64,000 bases of DNA from an uncultured Spirochaetaceae bacterium (GCA_944390725.1 CALXQU010000012.1:1-64000), one strand, 5' to 3'; positions 16,837 to 26,134 are shown, numbered from the stretch's first letter. Numbers and translations: made by a program. Notes: generated by a model not told the origin, from the letters alone.

Positions 16837-17631
16837 TCAGCTCCTCTTGATTATGCACTTCTGCGGACAGAGCTCCGCAGCCTTGGCCGCGGCGTCCTGG
16901 GGTGCATGGTAGTCATTGACGGAAAGGAAGTCCTCGACCTTGAAAGGCGATCCTTCCACCTTCACCTGGCATATCTTACAGCCTATGCATCCGACCTGGC
17001 AAGCTTTCCTTACCTGGGCGCCGTTCTGGTGGTTATTGCAGGCGACGATATACTCCGCGCTGTAGGGGACCATCCTTATGACGCCGTTGGGGCATACCTG
17101 CGTGCACTTGCCGCAGCCGATGCACTTCTCCTTGTCGACGACGATATTCCCTTCCTCCGTCTTGGAGATAGCTCCTACCGGGCAGACGCTTATGCATGAG
17201 CCCATATGGAGGCACCCTTCCTTGCAGGCAGAGGGACCGCCCTGGAGCAGCGATGCCGCATTGCAGTCCTGGATACCGGAATAGACATAGTCGCTCTTAG
17301 TCGTATTGAGGTTGCCGCGGCAGAAGACGAATGCGACCATCCGCTCCTTTGCCTCGACTTCGACGCCGAGGATCTCGCCCATCCTCTTCGCCAGCGCCTC
17401 TCCGCCGGGGGAGCAGAGCCCAGGAGCCGCCTCGCCCTTGTAGACAGCCTCAGCATAGGCCTGGCATCCCGCATAGCCGCAGCCGCCGCAGTTGGCGCCC
17501 GGCATCGCCTCTTCCAGCGCTATGAGCTTCTCATCCTTCTCCACCTGGAACTTCTTGTCCGCGATGGCCAGCCCGATGCCGAGGACAAGCCCTAGGATAC
17601 CGACGATCAGGAATGCGATCAATATAGCCAT
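16837..17631 (-). CDS. rnfB: Rnf complex subunit RnfB (iron-sulfur protein)
   Basis: A 264-residue electron-transfer subunit of the ferredoxin:NAD oxidoreductase. An N-terminal membrane anchor (2-24) is followed by a 4Fe-4S cluster domain (Cys48, Cys51, Cys56 and Cys73 region, GANCGGCGYAGC). Two ferredoxin-type clusters come next (CLHMGSCISVCP and CIGCGKCTQVCP), then a further cysteine-rich stretch (CQVGCIGCKICQ) and CPQKC near the end. RnfB is thought to accept electrons from reduced ferredoxin and pass them to the membrane subunits. It is the last rnf gene; the order C-D-G-E-A-B is that of clostridial-type rnf operons. Confidence 0.96.
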   Translation of the reverse strand: MAILIAFLIVGILGLVLGIGLAIADKKFQVEKDEKLIALEEAMPGANCGGCGYAGCQAYAEAVYKGEAAPGLCSPGGEALAKRMGEILGVEVEAKERMVAFVFCRGNLNTTKSDYVYSGIQDCNAASLLQGGPSACKEGCLHMGSCISVCPVGAISKTEEGNIVVDKEKCIGCGKCTQVCPNGVIRMVPYSAEYIVACNNHQNGAQVRKACQVGCIGCKICQVKVEGSPFKVEDFLSVNDYHAPQDAAAKAAELCPQKCIIKRS

Positions 17632-17640
17632 AGACCCTCC

Positions 17641-18234
17641 TTATACCAGGCCGAGGTTCGAAAGCAGGCTCTTGTCGAACATCATGAACGCAAGCGCCAT
17701 AAGCCCCGCCGAGATGAATGCGATAGGAACGCCCCTGAAGACGCGCCTGACAGGTGTCATCTCGAGCTTCTCGCGGATGCAGCTCATGAGGATGATGGCC
17801 ATCGTGAAGCCAAGTCCCGCAGCAAGCCCCGCCGTGAATGACTCGAGCAGATTGTATGCATTGTCGATATTGATGATCGCGATGCCGAGCACTGCGCAGT
17901 TCGTGGTGATCAGCGGCAGGTAGATGCCGAGGGCCTTGTACAGTCCCGGGCTCATCTTCCTGATGACCATCTCGACCAGCTGCACCAGCGATGCGATGAC
18001 GAGGATGAAGGCAATCGTCCTGAGGTACTCAAGCCCGAACGGGGCGAGGAGGAACTCATAGACGGCCCAGCAGACTACGGATGCGATTGCCGTCACGAAC
18101 GTTACGGCAGCGCCCATGCCCACTGCGCTTTCCGTGTTCCTGGAGACGCCGATGAACGGGCAGAGCCCCATGAACTGGACGAGGATGAAGTTCTGGATGA
18201 AAACGTATGTGAGGAGTATACCGATATAGCTCAT
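17641..18234 (-). CDS. rnfA: Rnf complex subunit RnfA
   Basis: A 197-residue integral membrane subunit with six predicted helices, homologous to RnfE and NqrE. The start ATG at 18234 (MSYIGILLTYVF) overlaps the rnfE stop by four bases and has GAGAGGAAGG upstream; an upstream in-frame start at 18255 is less likely. Conserved elements include QFMGLCPFIGVSR, whose Cys helps hold the intramembrane FeS centre shared between RnfA and RnfE (family knowledge). It ends nine bases before rnfB. Confidence 0.95.
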   Translation of the reverse strand: MSYIGILLTYVFIQNFILVQFMGLCPFIGVSRNTESAVGMGAAVTFVTAIASVVCWAVYEFLLAPFGLEYLRTIAFILVIASLVQLVEMVIRKMSPGLYKALGIYLPLITTNCAVLGIAIINIDNAYNLLESFTAGLAAGLGFTMAIILMSCIREKLEMTPVRRVFRGVPIAFISAGLMALAFMMFDKSLLSNLGLV

Positions 18235-18851
18235 GCCTTCCTCTCCCCCTTCCATGCGAAGAATGCCTTCAGATAGCCCATCAGAAGGAGCGCGCCTGCG
18301 GCAAGCGTCATGACCCTCACCGGGGACTCGGAGATGCCGGGCAGCGTAATCGTGCCGGAGAACGAGCCCATCGGGAAGAGCGTGATCGTGCCGGCGCCGA
18401 TGACTTCCCTGATAAGCGCTATCAGGGTGAGGGAAAGGGTGAAGCCGATTCCCATGCCGATGCCATCGAGGGCGCTGGCGACGACGCCGTTCTTGCCTGC
18501 GAATGCCTCTGCGCGTCCGAGGATGATGCAGTTGACGACGATGAGCGGGAGATAGACTCCCAGCGCATCATAGACTGCAGGCACGAATGCATGCAGGACC
18601 ATCTCCACGATCGTGACGAACGAGGCGATGATGACGATGTAGCAGGGAATCCTGACAGCATCAGGGATGATCTTCCTGCATAGCGATATGAATATGTTCG
18701 AGCAGGTCAGCACGAAGATGACGCTTGCTCCCATGCCGAGCGCATTCGACACCTGCGTCGATACGCCGAGCGTCGGGCACATGCCCAGCATGATTATGAA
18801 TACAGGGTTCTCCCTGAAGATACCCTTCGTAAGTTCCTTCATCTGGCTCAT
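18231..18851 (-). CDS. rnfE: Rnf complex subunit RnfE
   Basis: A 206-residue membrane subunit related to RnfA, with six helices. The segment MLGMCPTLGVSTQVSNALGM carries the conserved Cys that should complete the intramembrane FeS centre with RnfA. It overlaps rnfG by four bases at its start and rnfA by four at its end, so the subunits are translationally coupled. Confidence 0.95.
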   Translation of the reverse strand: MSQMKELTKGIFRENPVFIIMLGMCPTLGVSTQVSNALGMGASVIFVLTCSNIFISLCRKIIPDAVRIPCYIVIIASFVTIVEMVLHAFVPAVYDALGVYLPLIVVNCIILGRAEAFAGKNGVVASALDGIGMGIGFTLSLTLIALIREVIGAGTITLFPMGSFSGTITLPGISESPVRVMTLAAGALLLMGYLKAFFAWKGERKA

Positions 18852-19408
18852 ATACTGCCTCCCAGGCCTTTTACGTATTCAGAGCCGGCCGCGAGCGCCG
18901 AAGAGACTCCCGTGAACGTGATGGTGGCTCCGGAGACCTGCGCATTGAGGTCAGCCGGAAGCATCGACTTCGCAGTCGGGATAGGCTCTGTCCCGCCCTT
19001 GCCCTGGAACATCGCCATATACCAGTCCTCCTCAGCCTTCTTGCCCAGTCCCGGCGTCTCGGAATCAGCCATGAGCTTGGCACCGAGGAGGGTGCCATCG
19101 AGCGAATACGATGCCACGATTGTCATCTCGCCGCCGTATCCGGAGGAGGAGAGCTGGAGGATGCAGCCAGCAGTCTTGCCGCTCTCATCGGCAAGCGGGA
19201 TCACGTATGCGATATCGCCTCCGTTGCCTTCCTGCTCCTTGCCGATCGTATACCCGGCCGCCACGGCCTCGAGTGCCTCCAGCCTCGTCTTCTCGGTATT
19301 CTGGGCGATGGCGGGAGCCGTGACCTCATTCACCACAGCGCAGAGCGCCGTGCATACCGCGGAGATAGCGAAGAGGACCAGGGCTATCCTGGCTATATGC
19401 TTCATCAT
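18848..19408 (-). CDS. rnfG: Rnf complex subunit RnfG (covalent FMN protein)
   Basis: A 186-residue subunit starting at the ATG at 19408 (MMKHIARIAL), preceded by AAAGGAGG. The open frame upstream of this is antisense-like low-complexity sequence overlapping rnfD and is not part of the protein. One N-terminal helix anchors a periplasmic FMN-binding domain. The flavinylation motif S-G-A-T is present in NAQVSGATITFTGVSSAL, whose Thr should carry FMN through a phosphoester bond. The flavin transferase ApbE is not in this window. Confidence 0.94.
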   Translation of the reverse strand: MMKHIARIALVLFAISAVCTALCAVVNEVTAPAIAQNTEKTRLEALEAVAAGYTIGKEQEGNGGDIAYVIPLADESGKTAGCILQLSSSGYGGEMTIVASYSLDGTLLGAKLMADSETPGLGKKAEEDWYMAMFQGKGGTEPIPTAKSMLPADLNAQVSGATITFTGVSSALAAGSEYVKGLGGSI

Positions 19409-20469
19409 GCCTTCGCCTCCTTTGCCTTCTTCTCCGGCTTCACGTATCCGAACCTCTTCACCCTGGTGGCCTTCTCGATGAGGGGTACCGTGATGTTCAT
19501 GAGTATGATCGCCAGCGATACGCCCTCCGGAAGCGAGCCGAAATACCTGATGAGGAATGTGAAGAAGCCGCAGCCGATCGCGAAGACGATCTCGCCCTTC
19601 GGCGTCGTCGGGGTCGTGACCCAGTCCGTCGCCATGAAGAACGCACCCAGCATCAGGCCGCCTGAGAAGACAGGCAGGAGGATCTCGCCATGGAAGGCAC
19701 CGAGCCCATATGGGATGCCGCCGAACATCCAGGAGAGGATGGCGAACGAGCCTATATAGACGACGGGGATGCGCCATGTGATGATGCCCCTCCAGAGAAG
19801 GAAGAGCCCGCCGAGCAGCAGGAGCACAGCCGATACCTCGCCTATGCACCCTGCCCTGTTGCCGAGGAACGCATCGACGGCATACGGGGATATGTCGAGC
19901 TTATCGGCGACGTTCTGGGCGAATTCCGTGACAGGGAGCGCCAGCAGCTCGCTGCTCCTTCCGGCAGCGCCTGCAGTCATCGCAGTCTTCATCGCCGAAA
20001 GCGGCGTAGCAGAGGAAAGCGAATCAACCGAGAGCGTGCGCGGCAGGATGAACGAGGACATCTGCGACGTGAAGGAGAAGAATACGAATACCCTTCCCGC
20101 CAGCGCCGGATTCATCCAGTTGCAGCCAAGGCCGCCGAATGTCCACTTGACGACCGTGATGGCGAATGCCGATGCGATAAGCGGTATATAGAACTGATGA
20201 TATGCCAGCGGCGGCATATTCATGCCGACGAGGAGCCCCGTGACAAGCGCGGACCCGTCGCGGAGCGTGGACTCATGCGAGACCTTGCCGAGCAGGAACT
20301 CAGTCAGGAGGGACGATGCGATGGCGACGATGAGCGTGAAGAGCGCCCTGAAGCCGAACGCATAGACACCCCACAAGGCGGCAGGCAGGAGGGCGATGGT
20401 GACCATCAGCATCGCCTTGTCAGTCCTGAGAGGCCCATGGATGTGAGGACTGGATTTCACGGTATTCAT
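19405..20469 (-). CDS. rnfD: Rnf complex subunit RnfD (ion-translocating membrane subunit)
   Basis: A 354-residue membrane protein with about ten helices, homologous to NqrB. The likely covalent FMN site is the Thr in SSATPLSAMKTA (near residue 155), matching the S-x-A-T-P pattern of RnfD/NqrB. RnfD is thought to carry the Na+ or H+ path. It overlaps rnfC by four bases and rnfG by four. The coupling ion cannot be settled from the sequence alone. Confidence 0.95.
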   Translation of the reverse strand: MNTVKSSPHIHGPLRTDKAMLMVTIALLPAALWGVYAFGFRALFTLIVAIASSLLTEFLLGKVSHESTLRDGSALVTGLLVGMNMPPLAYHQFYIPLIASAFAITVVKWTFGGLGCNWMNPALAGRVFVFFSFTSQMSSFILPRTLSVDSLSSATPLSAMKTAMTAGAAGRSSELLALPVTEFAQNVADKLDISPYAVDAFLGNRAGCIGEVSAVLLLLGGLFLLWRGIITWRIPVVYIGSFAILSWMFGGIPYGLGAFHGEILLPVFSGGLMLGAFFMATDWVTTPTTPKGEIVFAIGCGFFTFLIRYFGSLPEGVSLAIILMNITVPLIEKATRVKRFGYVKPEKKAKEAKA

Positions 20470-21779
20470 TTCTTAAGCCTCCTTGCCATCTTCTTGCCGA
20501 GCTTGAAGCCCTGCACCAGAGGAAGCTGGGACGGGCATGTATAGGCGCAGCATCCACACTCCTTGCAGTCCATGAGCCCAAGGTCGACAGCCACCTGGTA
20601 GTTGCCGTATTTGATATTCCTGAACATCAGGTTGGGCTGCAGCCCCATCGGGCAGTGCTGCACGCACTTGCCGCAGAGCACGCAGGGGAAGGAAGCCTCC
20701 TCGTACATCCTCGGCAGGAGCAGCAGGCCGCCGGAGCCCTTCACCATCGGCGTATCGGGGTCTGCTATGGCGAATCCCATCATCGGGCCGCCTGCGACTA
20801 TCGACACGAGGTCAGGCCTCTCGCCTCCGCAGAAGGCAATCAGGTCGGAGAACTTCGTCCCGATTGGGGCAAGTACGTTCTTCGGCTCGTTCAAAGACTC
20901 GCCGGAGACGGTGCAGATACGCTCGATCAGCGGCTTATGGAAGCGGACGGCCTCGTAGACCGCATAGGCCGTGGAGGCGTTCATGACGATGGCGCCTACA
21001 TCAAGGGGCAGCTTGCCGGAAGGCACTTCCCTGCCCAGCACGGCCTGGATGAGCTGCTTCTCATCTCCCTGCGGATAGCGCACGCGGAGCCTTATGACCT
21101 CGATCGGATAGCCATGCTCCCTTATCCTCGCCTCGATATGGTCGGCAGCATCGGGCTTGTTGGCCTCGATGCCGATATAGATCCTCTCGGGGGATGCGAT
21201 CCTCGCGGCAGCCATGGCGCCCTCAAGGAGGCCATCAGCCCTTTCCATCATCAGCCTGTAGTCAGATGTCAGGTACGGCTCGCACTCGACGCCGTTGATG
21301 ATGAGCGCATCGACCTTCTTCCCCATCGGGACATTGAGCTTCACATCGGTCGGGAACGTAGCGCCGCCCATGCCGACGATACCCATCGAGCGCACCGTCT
21401 TGAGCAGGTCCTCAGGGCTCTGCGACTGCCAGTCGAACTCCTCGGCGAAGGAAGTCTCCTGCACCTCGGCAGGCTTTATTACGATAGCATCCGCGACAGC
21501 TCCCGCTGCGACACGGACACGGCGGATATCGACGACGGTGCCGTCGACAGGGCTATGGACATCGGCGGATACATAGGATGCGGCTGTGCCGATCACCTCT
21601 CCGCGCCTGACCTCATCGCCCTTCTTCTTAGCAGGGACGGCAGGCGCACCGAGATGCTGCGACATCGAGACCACAAGCTCGGAAGGCATCGGCAGGACTT
21701 CTATCGCCTTATCCTTCGAGAGTCTCTTCTTGTCATCGGGATGCACGCCTCCCCTTTTGAAACCAGCTAGCTTAACCAC
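20466..21779 (-). CDS. rnfC: Rnf complex subunit RnfC (NADH-binding, FeS protein)
   Basis: A 437-residue peripheral subunit with an FMN/NADH-binding domain related to complex I NuoF (GMGGATFPTDVKL near residue 135, then NGVECEPYLTSDYRLM) and two 4Fe-4S motifs near the C-terminus (CVLCGKCVQHCP and CKECGCCAYTCP). It starts with GTG at 21779, with GGAGAG upstream, and is the first gene of the rnf operon. It transfers electrons to NAD. About 180 bases upstream separate it from the RND pump gene and contain inverted repeats (see separate entries). Confidence 0.95.
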   Translation of the reverse strand: MVKLAGFKRGGVHPDDKKRLSKDKAIEVLPMPSELVVSMSQHLGAPAVPAKKKGDEVRRGEVIGTAASYVSADVHSPVDGTVVDIRRVRVAAGAVADAIVIKPAEVQETSFAEEFDWQSQSPEDLLKTVRSMGIVGMGGATFPTDVKLNVPMGKKVDALIINGVECEPYLTSDYRLMMERADGLLEGAMAAARIASPERIYIGIEANKPDAADHIEARIREHGYPIEVIRLRVRYPQGDEKQLIQAVLGREVPSGKLPLDVGAIVMNASTAYAVYEAVRFHKPLIERICTVSGESLNEPKNVLAPIGTKFSDLIAFCGGERPDLVSIVAGGPMMGFAIADPDTPMVKGSGGLLLLPRMYEEASFPCVLCGKCVQHCPMGLQPNLMFRNIKYGNYQVAVDLGLMDCKECGCCAYTCPSQLPLVQGFKLGKKMARRLKK

Positions 21780-21825
21780 GAGTCTCTCCAGAAAAATTTA
21801 TTACAATGATACCTCTCTTTACCCC

Positions 21826-21839
21826 CGTTGTGAACAACG
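21826..21839. promoter_or_regulatory. Palindrome CGTTGT-GA-ACAACG upstream of rnfC
   Basis: A 6-bp-arm inverted repeat about 50 bases before the rnfC start codon. It contains TTGTGAACAA, which resembles half of a Rex redox-repressor site but lacks the 18-base two-half-site form. It could be an operator or a short RNA hairpin in the leader. Function not established. Confidence 0.4.
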
Positions 21840-21842
21840 GAA

Positions 21843-21866
21843 TGCAAAGAAAGTGCCTGCTTTGCA
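21843..21866. repeat. Inverted repeat TGCAAAG...CTTTGCA in rnf leader
   Basis: Perfect 7-bp arms around a 10-base spacer, 64-87 bases upstream of rnfC. With the neighbouring palindrome at 21826 it suggests a structured 5' leader. I compared it by eye with common riboswitch cores (TPP, FMN, glycine, cobalamin) and with SRP RNA and saw no match. Confidence 0.45.
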
Positions 21867-21930
21867 CCAAGTAGGGGATGCCTCCTTGCCGCAGCCCTGC
21901 AGATCCATGCATTGCCCCCATAAAGCAGGA

Positions 21931-21950
21931 TCCGCTGCCGAAGCAGCGGA
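21931..21950 (-). terminator. UUCG-capped hairpin just upstream of the RND gene
   Basis: On the minus strand the sequence is TCCGCTGC-TTCG-GCAGCGGA: an 8-bp perfect stem closed by the very stable C(UUCG)G tetraloop, eight bases before the position where the RND pump gene ends. It lies directly 3' of the RND stop codon (21958), so it should end the pump operon transcript. The U-tract is weak (TCCTGCTTTATGG). Confidence 0.75.
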
Positions 21951-21957
21951 CCTGTGA

Positions 21958-24900
21958 TCAGAGCATGCTGTCTATGTGGGCCATACGCCTCATATCGTAT
22001 TCCCTCAGCTGGTTGGTCAGCGATTCGGGATCGTCGAACCTCTTCTCCCTCCTGCTGTTGAATATCGAATAGAGTACGGGCGAGAGAAGCAGCGTGAGGA
22101 ACGCACCCGTGAGGATGCCTCCGGTGAACGTCAGCGCGATAGGCTGCAGCATCTCCGCGCCCTCTCCCGGGAAGAATGCCATCGGGATAAGGCCGAGGAT
22201 GGTCGTCAGCGTCGTCATCAGGATAGGCCTGAGACGGCCGTAGGCAGCCTGGAGGCAGGCCTGGCGTACAGGGACCTTCTGCCTGACGAGCCTGTTGATG
22301 CAGTCGATAAGCACGATTCCGTTGTTGACGACGACGCCGATGAGGGCGACGATGCCGACGATCGAGAAGAGCGAGAATGACTGGCCATAGGCAAGATGTA
22401 TGCCGATTACGCCGATCATCAGCAGCGGGATCGTCGCGAAGATGATGAACGGATCGACAAGCGACTCGAACTGCGCAGCCATGACAGCGTAGACGAGGAA
22501 AAGCGCCAGGAGCACGATGCCGATAAGCGTCGGGGCGTAGTTCATCATCTCGCTCATCTGCCCGCCCTGCTCGATGGAGACGCCCTCAGGAAGGACGAGA
22601 TACTCGGAGAGAGCCCTGTCAAGCGCGCTCTGGACAACGCTCGATGCATATCCGTCGCGGACATCGGCGGTGACGTGGTTGATCCTCACCCTGTTCTCCC
22701 TGATGATGGATACCGGCGTCGTGGTGCGTTCGAACTGAGCGATCGTATCGAGCCTTATCATGCCGGAAGACGATGGGATAAGCAGCTGCCCGAGCTGGTC
22801 CACGGTCTCGATAGAATCAGGAGCGACCTCGACGATGACATCATATGTCTCGGAGCTGCTGAACGTGGAGATCGTGGAGGCAGTGGAGCCGGAGATGGCC
22901 GTCTGCAGGACGCTCGTGACCGTCGATACGCTGATGCCGTAATCGGCCGCGAGGTCCTTATCGATGACGACGCTGACCTTCGGCGTGCCGCTGTCCGCAT
23001 CGGTATCTATGTTGATAGCTCCAGGCACATGCTCCTGCATGATCGCCATGATCTGGTCAGAGACATACTGGGCATCGCCCGTATCCTCGCTGTGGATTTC
23101 CACATCGATCGCGCTGATGCTGCCCGCCTGCGACGTCTCGAAGAGCCACGGGGCGTTCGGGTCCTCGTTCATGAACGGCCTGATGAGGTCCTGGACCTCA
23201 AGGGCGCTGACCGTCTGCTCGGTGATGTCAGGAAGCTTGATGAGGATGGAACCGGAGTTCTCGCTCGTCGTCATCATGCCCGTACCGATATAGAGCTGGA
23301 TGCTCTCGTACGAATCCTCCGGCAGCACGCTGAGGACCTTATCGTACATATCCATCACGTACTCCCTCGTCACGTCGATCGACGTGCCCTGCTCGAGCTC
23401 AAGGGACATCTCGACCTCATCGTCCGTCGTCTGCTGCGGCATAAGGTCGAATCCCAGCAGCGGGAAGAGCTTGAGGCAGACCGCGAGGAGAAGGATAAGG
23501 AGGACGATCAGCAGCAGCCTGTGCCTCATGAAGTATGCCAGCACGCGGACATATCCCCTCTTCATCGAATCCTCGAAGGCGATGCAGGCATCGTCAATCT
23601 TCTTCATCCAGCGGATCTTCAGCGGCTTCTGCGTCCTTGTGTTGATTCTGAGGATCGATCCGCAGAGCGCTGGTACGAGCGTGACGGCCACGAAGAGCGA
23701 GCACGCGAGGGAGATGCAGATCGTTATTACGATATCCTGGAACATGATGCCGAGGAACTCGAGGTCATTCTTGAAGATGATGATGGGGACGAATACGCAG
23801 ATCGTCGTAAGCGTGGAGGCGAAGATGGCATTGAACATGTTCTTGCTTCCGAGAATCGCAGCGACAGCGCTCTTCTGCCCCAGCAGCCTGTATGAATAAG
23901 TATTCTCAAGGATGACGATGGAGGCATCGACTATCATTCCGATGCCGAGGATGAGGCCCGACATCGACATGGCGTTGATCGTCACGTCGAAAATCGACAT
24001 GAGCATCATCGTAATCAGTACGCAGATAGGCATCGAAAGCGAGATGATGACCGTCGTCTTGATGCCCCTGAGGAAGAGCCAGATGATGAGCGCAGCGAGG
24101 ATGACGCCCTGATAGAGGGAGTTGAATGCCTCGCTCATCGTGCTCCTGATCATCTCCGTCGAATCCCTGAGGAGGCTGATGGAGACAGTGTCCGGAATCT
24201 CCGCCCTTATGCTGTCAAGCTCGGCAAGGACTGCCGTCGCGACCGTAGTTGCATTGCTGTCGGAGTCATTGGTGACGGAAATAGTGACGATCCTCTCGTT
24301 ACCGAGATATGATTCGCTCCTGGCGTTCCTGTCAGCTCCCCTGACCACGGTCGCGACATCGTTCACGCGGATAGGGGTGCCATCAATCGTCGTGATGACT
24401 GTATTGCCGATATCGCTGAACGTGACATACCTGGCATCAGCCGCCACCTGGAGGTTCATGCCGCCTTCCGTGATCTGGCCGCCTGTGGCCTGGATGTTGT
24501 CGGAGGAGATGGCGCTGATGATCTGCGTCAGCGAGAGGTTGTAGGCCTCAAGCCTGTTCGGGTCGACATCGATATGGTACTCGACATCGCTTCCGCCCCT
24601 GACCGATACCTGGCCTACCCCGTCGATCCTCTCGATAAGCGGCGAGATCGTCGTCTCACCGAGCATCTTCAGGTCATCAAGCGACAGGGAGTCGCTAGTG
24701 AGCGAAAGGGTCACCGCGGAGGATGCGCCCATCGAGTCAAGCCTGAAGTACTGCGGGGTCTCGGTCCATGATGGCAGGATCTGGGACAGGATCGTGATTG
24801 CCGAGTTCAGGTCCCTCTCCGAGTCATCAAGGTCTGTGCCATAGTCATACTGCAGGATGGCCATGCAGGTTCCATCGCTGGAGATGGTCATGATCTCATC

Positions 24901-25131
24901 GAGGTTCTCGAGGGAGCTGAAGCGGTCCTCGAGCTCCTTCGCGACCTGCTGCTCGATCTCCTCAGGACCTGCGTCATTGCAGTCGACGAAGACCGTGATG
25001 ACCGGCATATCTATATCAGGATAGAGCGCGATCTCCATCCTGGGAAGGAAGACCATCGCTATGACCATGATCAGTATGTAGATCATGGTCATCAGCACAG
25101 GCCGCCTTACTGACAGTTCCGATAGAGTCAT
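21958..25131 (-). CDS. RND efflux pump inner-membrane transporter (HAE1-like)
   Basis: A 1057-residue proton-driven resistance-nodulation-division transporter with 12 helices and two large periplasmic loops, related to AcrB/MexB and especially to the shorter anaerobe-type pumps. In helix 4 the relay motif reads GMIVDASIVILEN, keeping one of the two adjacent acids of AcrB. In helix 10 VVNNGIVLIDCIN has Asn where AcrB has Lys. Both variants are known in this subfamily. It is the last gene of the tolC-adaptor-pump operon, 10 bases after the adaptor stop. Substrates could be drugs, bile salts or hydrophobic compounds; this cannot be read from sequence. Confidence 0.94.
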   Translation of the reverse strand: MTLSELSVRRPVLMTMIYILIMVIAMVFLPRMEIALYPDIDMPVITVFVDCNDAGPEEIEQQVAKELEDRFSSLENLDEIMTISSDGTCMAILQYDYGTDLDDSERDLNSAITILSQILPSWTETPQYFRLDSMGASSAVTLSLTSDSLSLDDLKMLGETTISPLIERIDGVGQVSVRGGSDVEYHIDVDPNRLEAYNLSLTQIISAISSDNIQATGGQITEGGMNLQVAADARYVTFSDIGNTVITTIDGTPIRVNDVATVVRGADRNARSESYLGNERIVTISVTNDSDSNATTVATAVLAELDSIRAEIPDTVSISLLRDSTEMIRSTMSEAFNSLYQGVILAALIIWLFLRGIKTTVIISLSMPICVLITMMLMSIFDVTINAMSMSGLILGIGMIVDASIVILENTYSYRLLGQKSAVAAILGSKNMFNAIFASTLTTICVFVPIIIFKNDLEFLGIMFQDIVITICISLACSLFVAVTLVPALCGSILRINTRTQKPLKIRWMKKIDDACIAFEDSMKRGYVRVLAYFMRHRLLLIVLLILLLAVCLKLFPLLGFDLMPQQTTDDEVEMSLELEQGTSIDVTREYVMDMYDKVLSVLPEDSYESIQLYIGTGMMTTSENSGSILIKLPDITEQTVSALEVQDLIRPFMNEDPNAPWLFETSQAGSISAIDVEIHSEDTGDAQYVSDQIMAIMQEHVPGAINIDTDADSGTPKVSVVIDKDLAADYGISVSTVTSVLQTAISGSTASTISTFSSSETYDVIVEVAPDSIETVDQLGQLLIPSSSGMIRLDTIAQFERTTTPVSIIRENRVRINHVTADVRDGYASSVVQSALDRALSEYLVLPEGVSIEQGGQMSEMMNYAPTLIGIVLLALFLVYAVMAAQFESLVDPFIIFATIPLLMIGVIGIHLAYGQSFSLFSIVGIVALIGVVVNNGIVLIDCINRLVRQKVPVRQACLQAAYGRLRPILMTTLTTILGLIPMAFFPGEGAEMLQPIALTFTGGILTGAFLTLLLSPVLYSIFNSRREKRFDDPESLTNQLREYDMRRMAHIDSML

Positions 25132-25141
25132 CGCAGCCTCC

Positions 25142-26134
25142 TTACTCGAGCACGTTGACGGCGCTTCCGTCAGCGACCGTTCCGGCAGTGATTACCACGT
25201 CGCCGGGCTGGAGTCCGGATGTGATGACCGTCTCGCTTTCGTTCCTGCTTCCCACGGTCACGTTCCTCACCGAGGCCCTGCCGTCCTCGACGACATACAC
25301 GATATTGCCATCAAGGGTCTCCGTGATCGCAGAGGAAGGAATCGCTATGACATCCTGCTGCTCCTCGGTCACGAGGTCGATGGTGACGTACATGCCTTCC
25401 CTCAGCTTCTCGGCTCCGCTCGTGATGGCGAGCTCGATATCGGCGGTGCGGTTCGTCGTCTTCACGTTCGGCGAGATGAACGAGAGCTCAGCGGTGAATG
25501 TCTCGCCGGGATAGGCGACGCTGGTGAAGTCCGCAGCCATGCCTACCGCGGCCGTGCCGATATAGCGCTCGGGAAGCGACGCCTCGATATAGAGCGTCTT
25601 GTCACCGGAGATGGTGGCGATCGTCGTCGCCGAGCTTACCTGCTGGCCGAGCGAAACGGGAATCGATGTGATCATGCCGTCAACAGGGCTCTCGACCGGG
25701 TTCTCCTTGAAGTTCTGGCCAGGGCGCGATGGGTCGATATAGGCAATCACATCGCCGGCCTTCACCATATCGCCGCGCTTGACGAGCATCGAGACGATAT
25801 TGCCTGCCGTATCAGGCACGATGGCGACATCGCTGTTATCGCTGCCGATGCCGCCGTTGAGCCTCGTATAGTTCCTGAACGTGCCAGGCTGCACGGCCTC
25901 GGCCCTGACGTTTATCCTGGTATCGACGGCCTGCTCTTCCACGGCAGCCTGCCTGGTCCCGACGGAGCCGAATATGACATAGGCAGCCATCGCTATACAG
26001 ATCGCGAGCAGTATGATCGTGGTGACCCTATCGAAAACGGATGGCTTCTGCGTCTTGCTCGCCAGTTCCTTGAAGGAGATCTTCGCATCCTCTACCTGTT
26101 CGGTCTTATCGACATTGTTATCATCGTATTCCAT
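25142..26134 (-). CDS. RND efflux periplasmic adaptor (membrane fusion protein)
   Basis: A 330-residue adaptor with one N-terminal membrane helix (about 37-58) and no lipobox, followed by lipoyl-like and beta-barrel domains: KRGDMVKAGDVIAYIDPSRP and DGMITSIPVSLGQQVSSATT are the two lipoyl half-motifs. The hairpin between the half-motifs is very short, so the coiled-coil arm of AcrA is largely missing. It bridges the pump and TolC-like channel. Its ATG overlaps the tolC stop by one base. Confidence 0.92.
   Translation of the reverse strand: MEYDDNNVDKTEQVEDAKISFKELASKTQKPSVFDRVTTIILLAICIAMAAYVIFGSVGTRQAAVEEQAVDTRINVRAEAVQPGTFRNYTRLNGGIGSDNSDVAIVPDTAGNIVSMLVKRGDMVKAGDVIAYIDPSRPGQNFKENPVESPVDGMITSIPVSLGQQVSSATTIATISGDKTLYIEASLPERYIGTAAVGMAADFTSVAYPGETFTAELSFISPNVKTTNRTADIELAITSGAEKLREGMYVTIDLVTEEQQDVIAIPSSAITETLDGNIVYVVEDGRASVRNVTVGSRNESETVITSGLQPGDVVITAGTVADGSAVNVLE

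Noticed and set aside
19409-19849. An N-terminal extension of RnfG upstream of 19408
   Set aside because: It overlaps rnfD in another frame and reads as arginine/histidine-rich non-family sequence, while the ATG at 19408 has a perfect ribosome site.
21780-21930. A possible SRP RNA or riboswitch in the rnf leader
   Set aside because: The GGAA/GNAR-type tetraloop of SRP RNA and the core motifs of common riboswitches are missing.
22396-23895. A long open frame antisense to the RND pump gene
   Set aside because: Its composition is the low-complexity, highly charged type produced by reading the complementary strand of a GC-biased gene, and the pump frame is clearly the real one.
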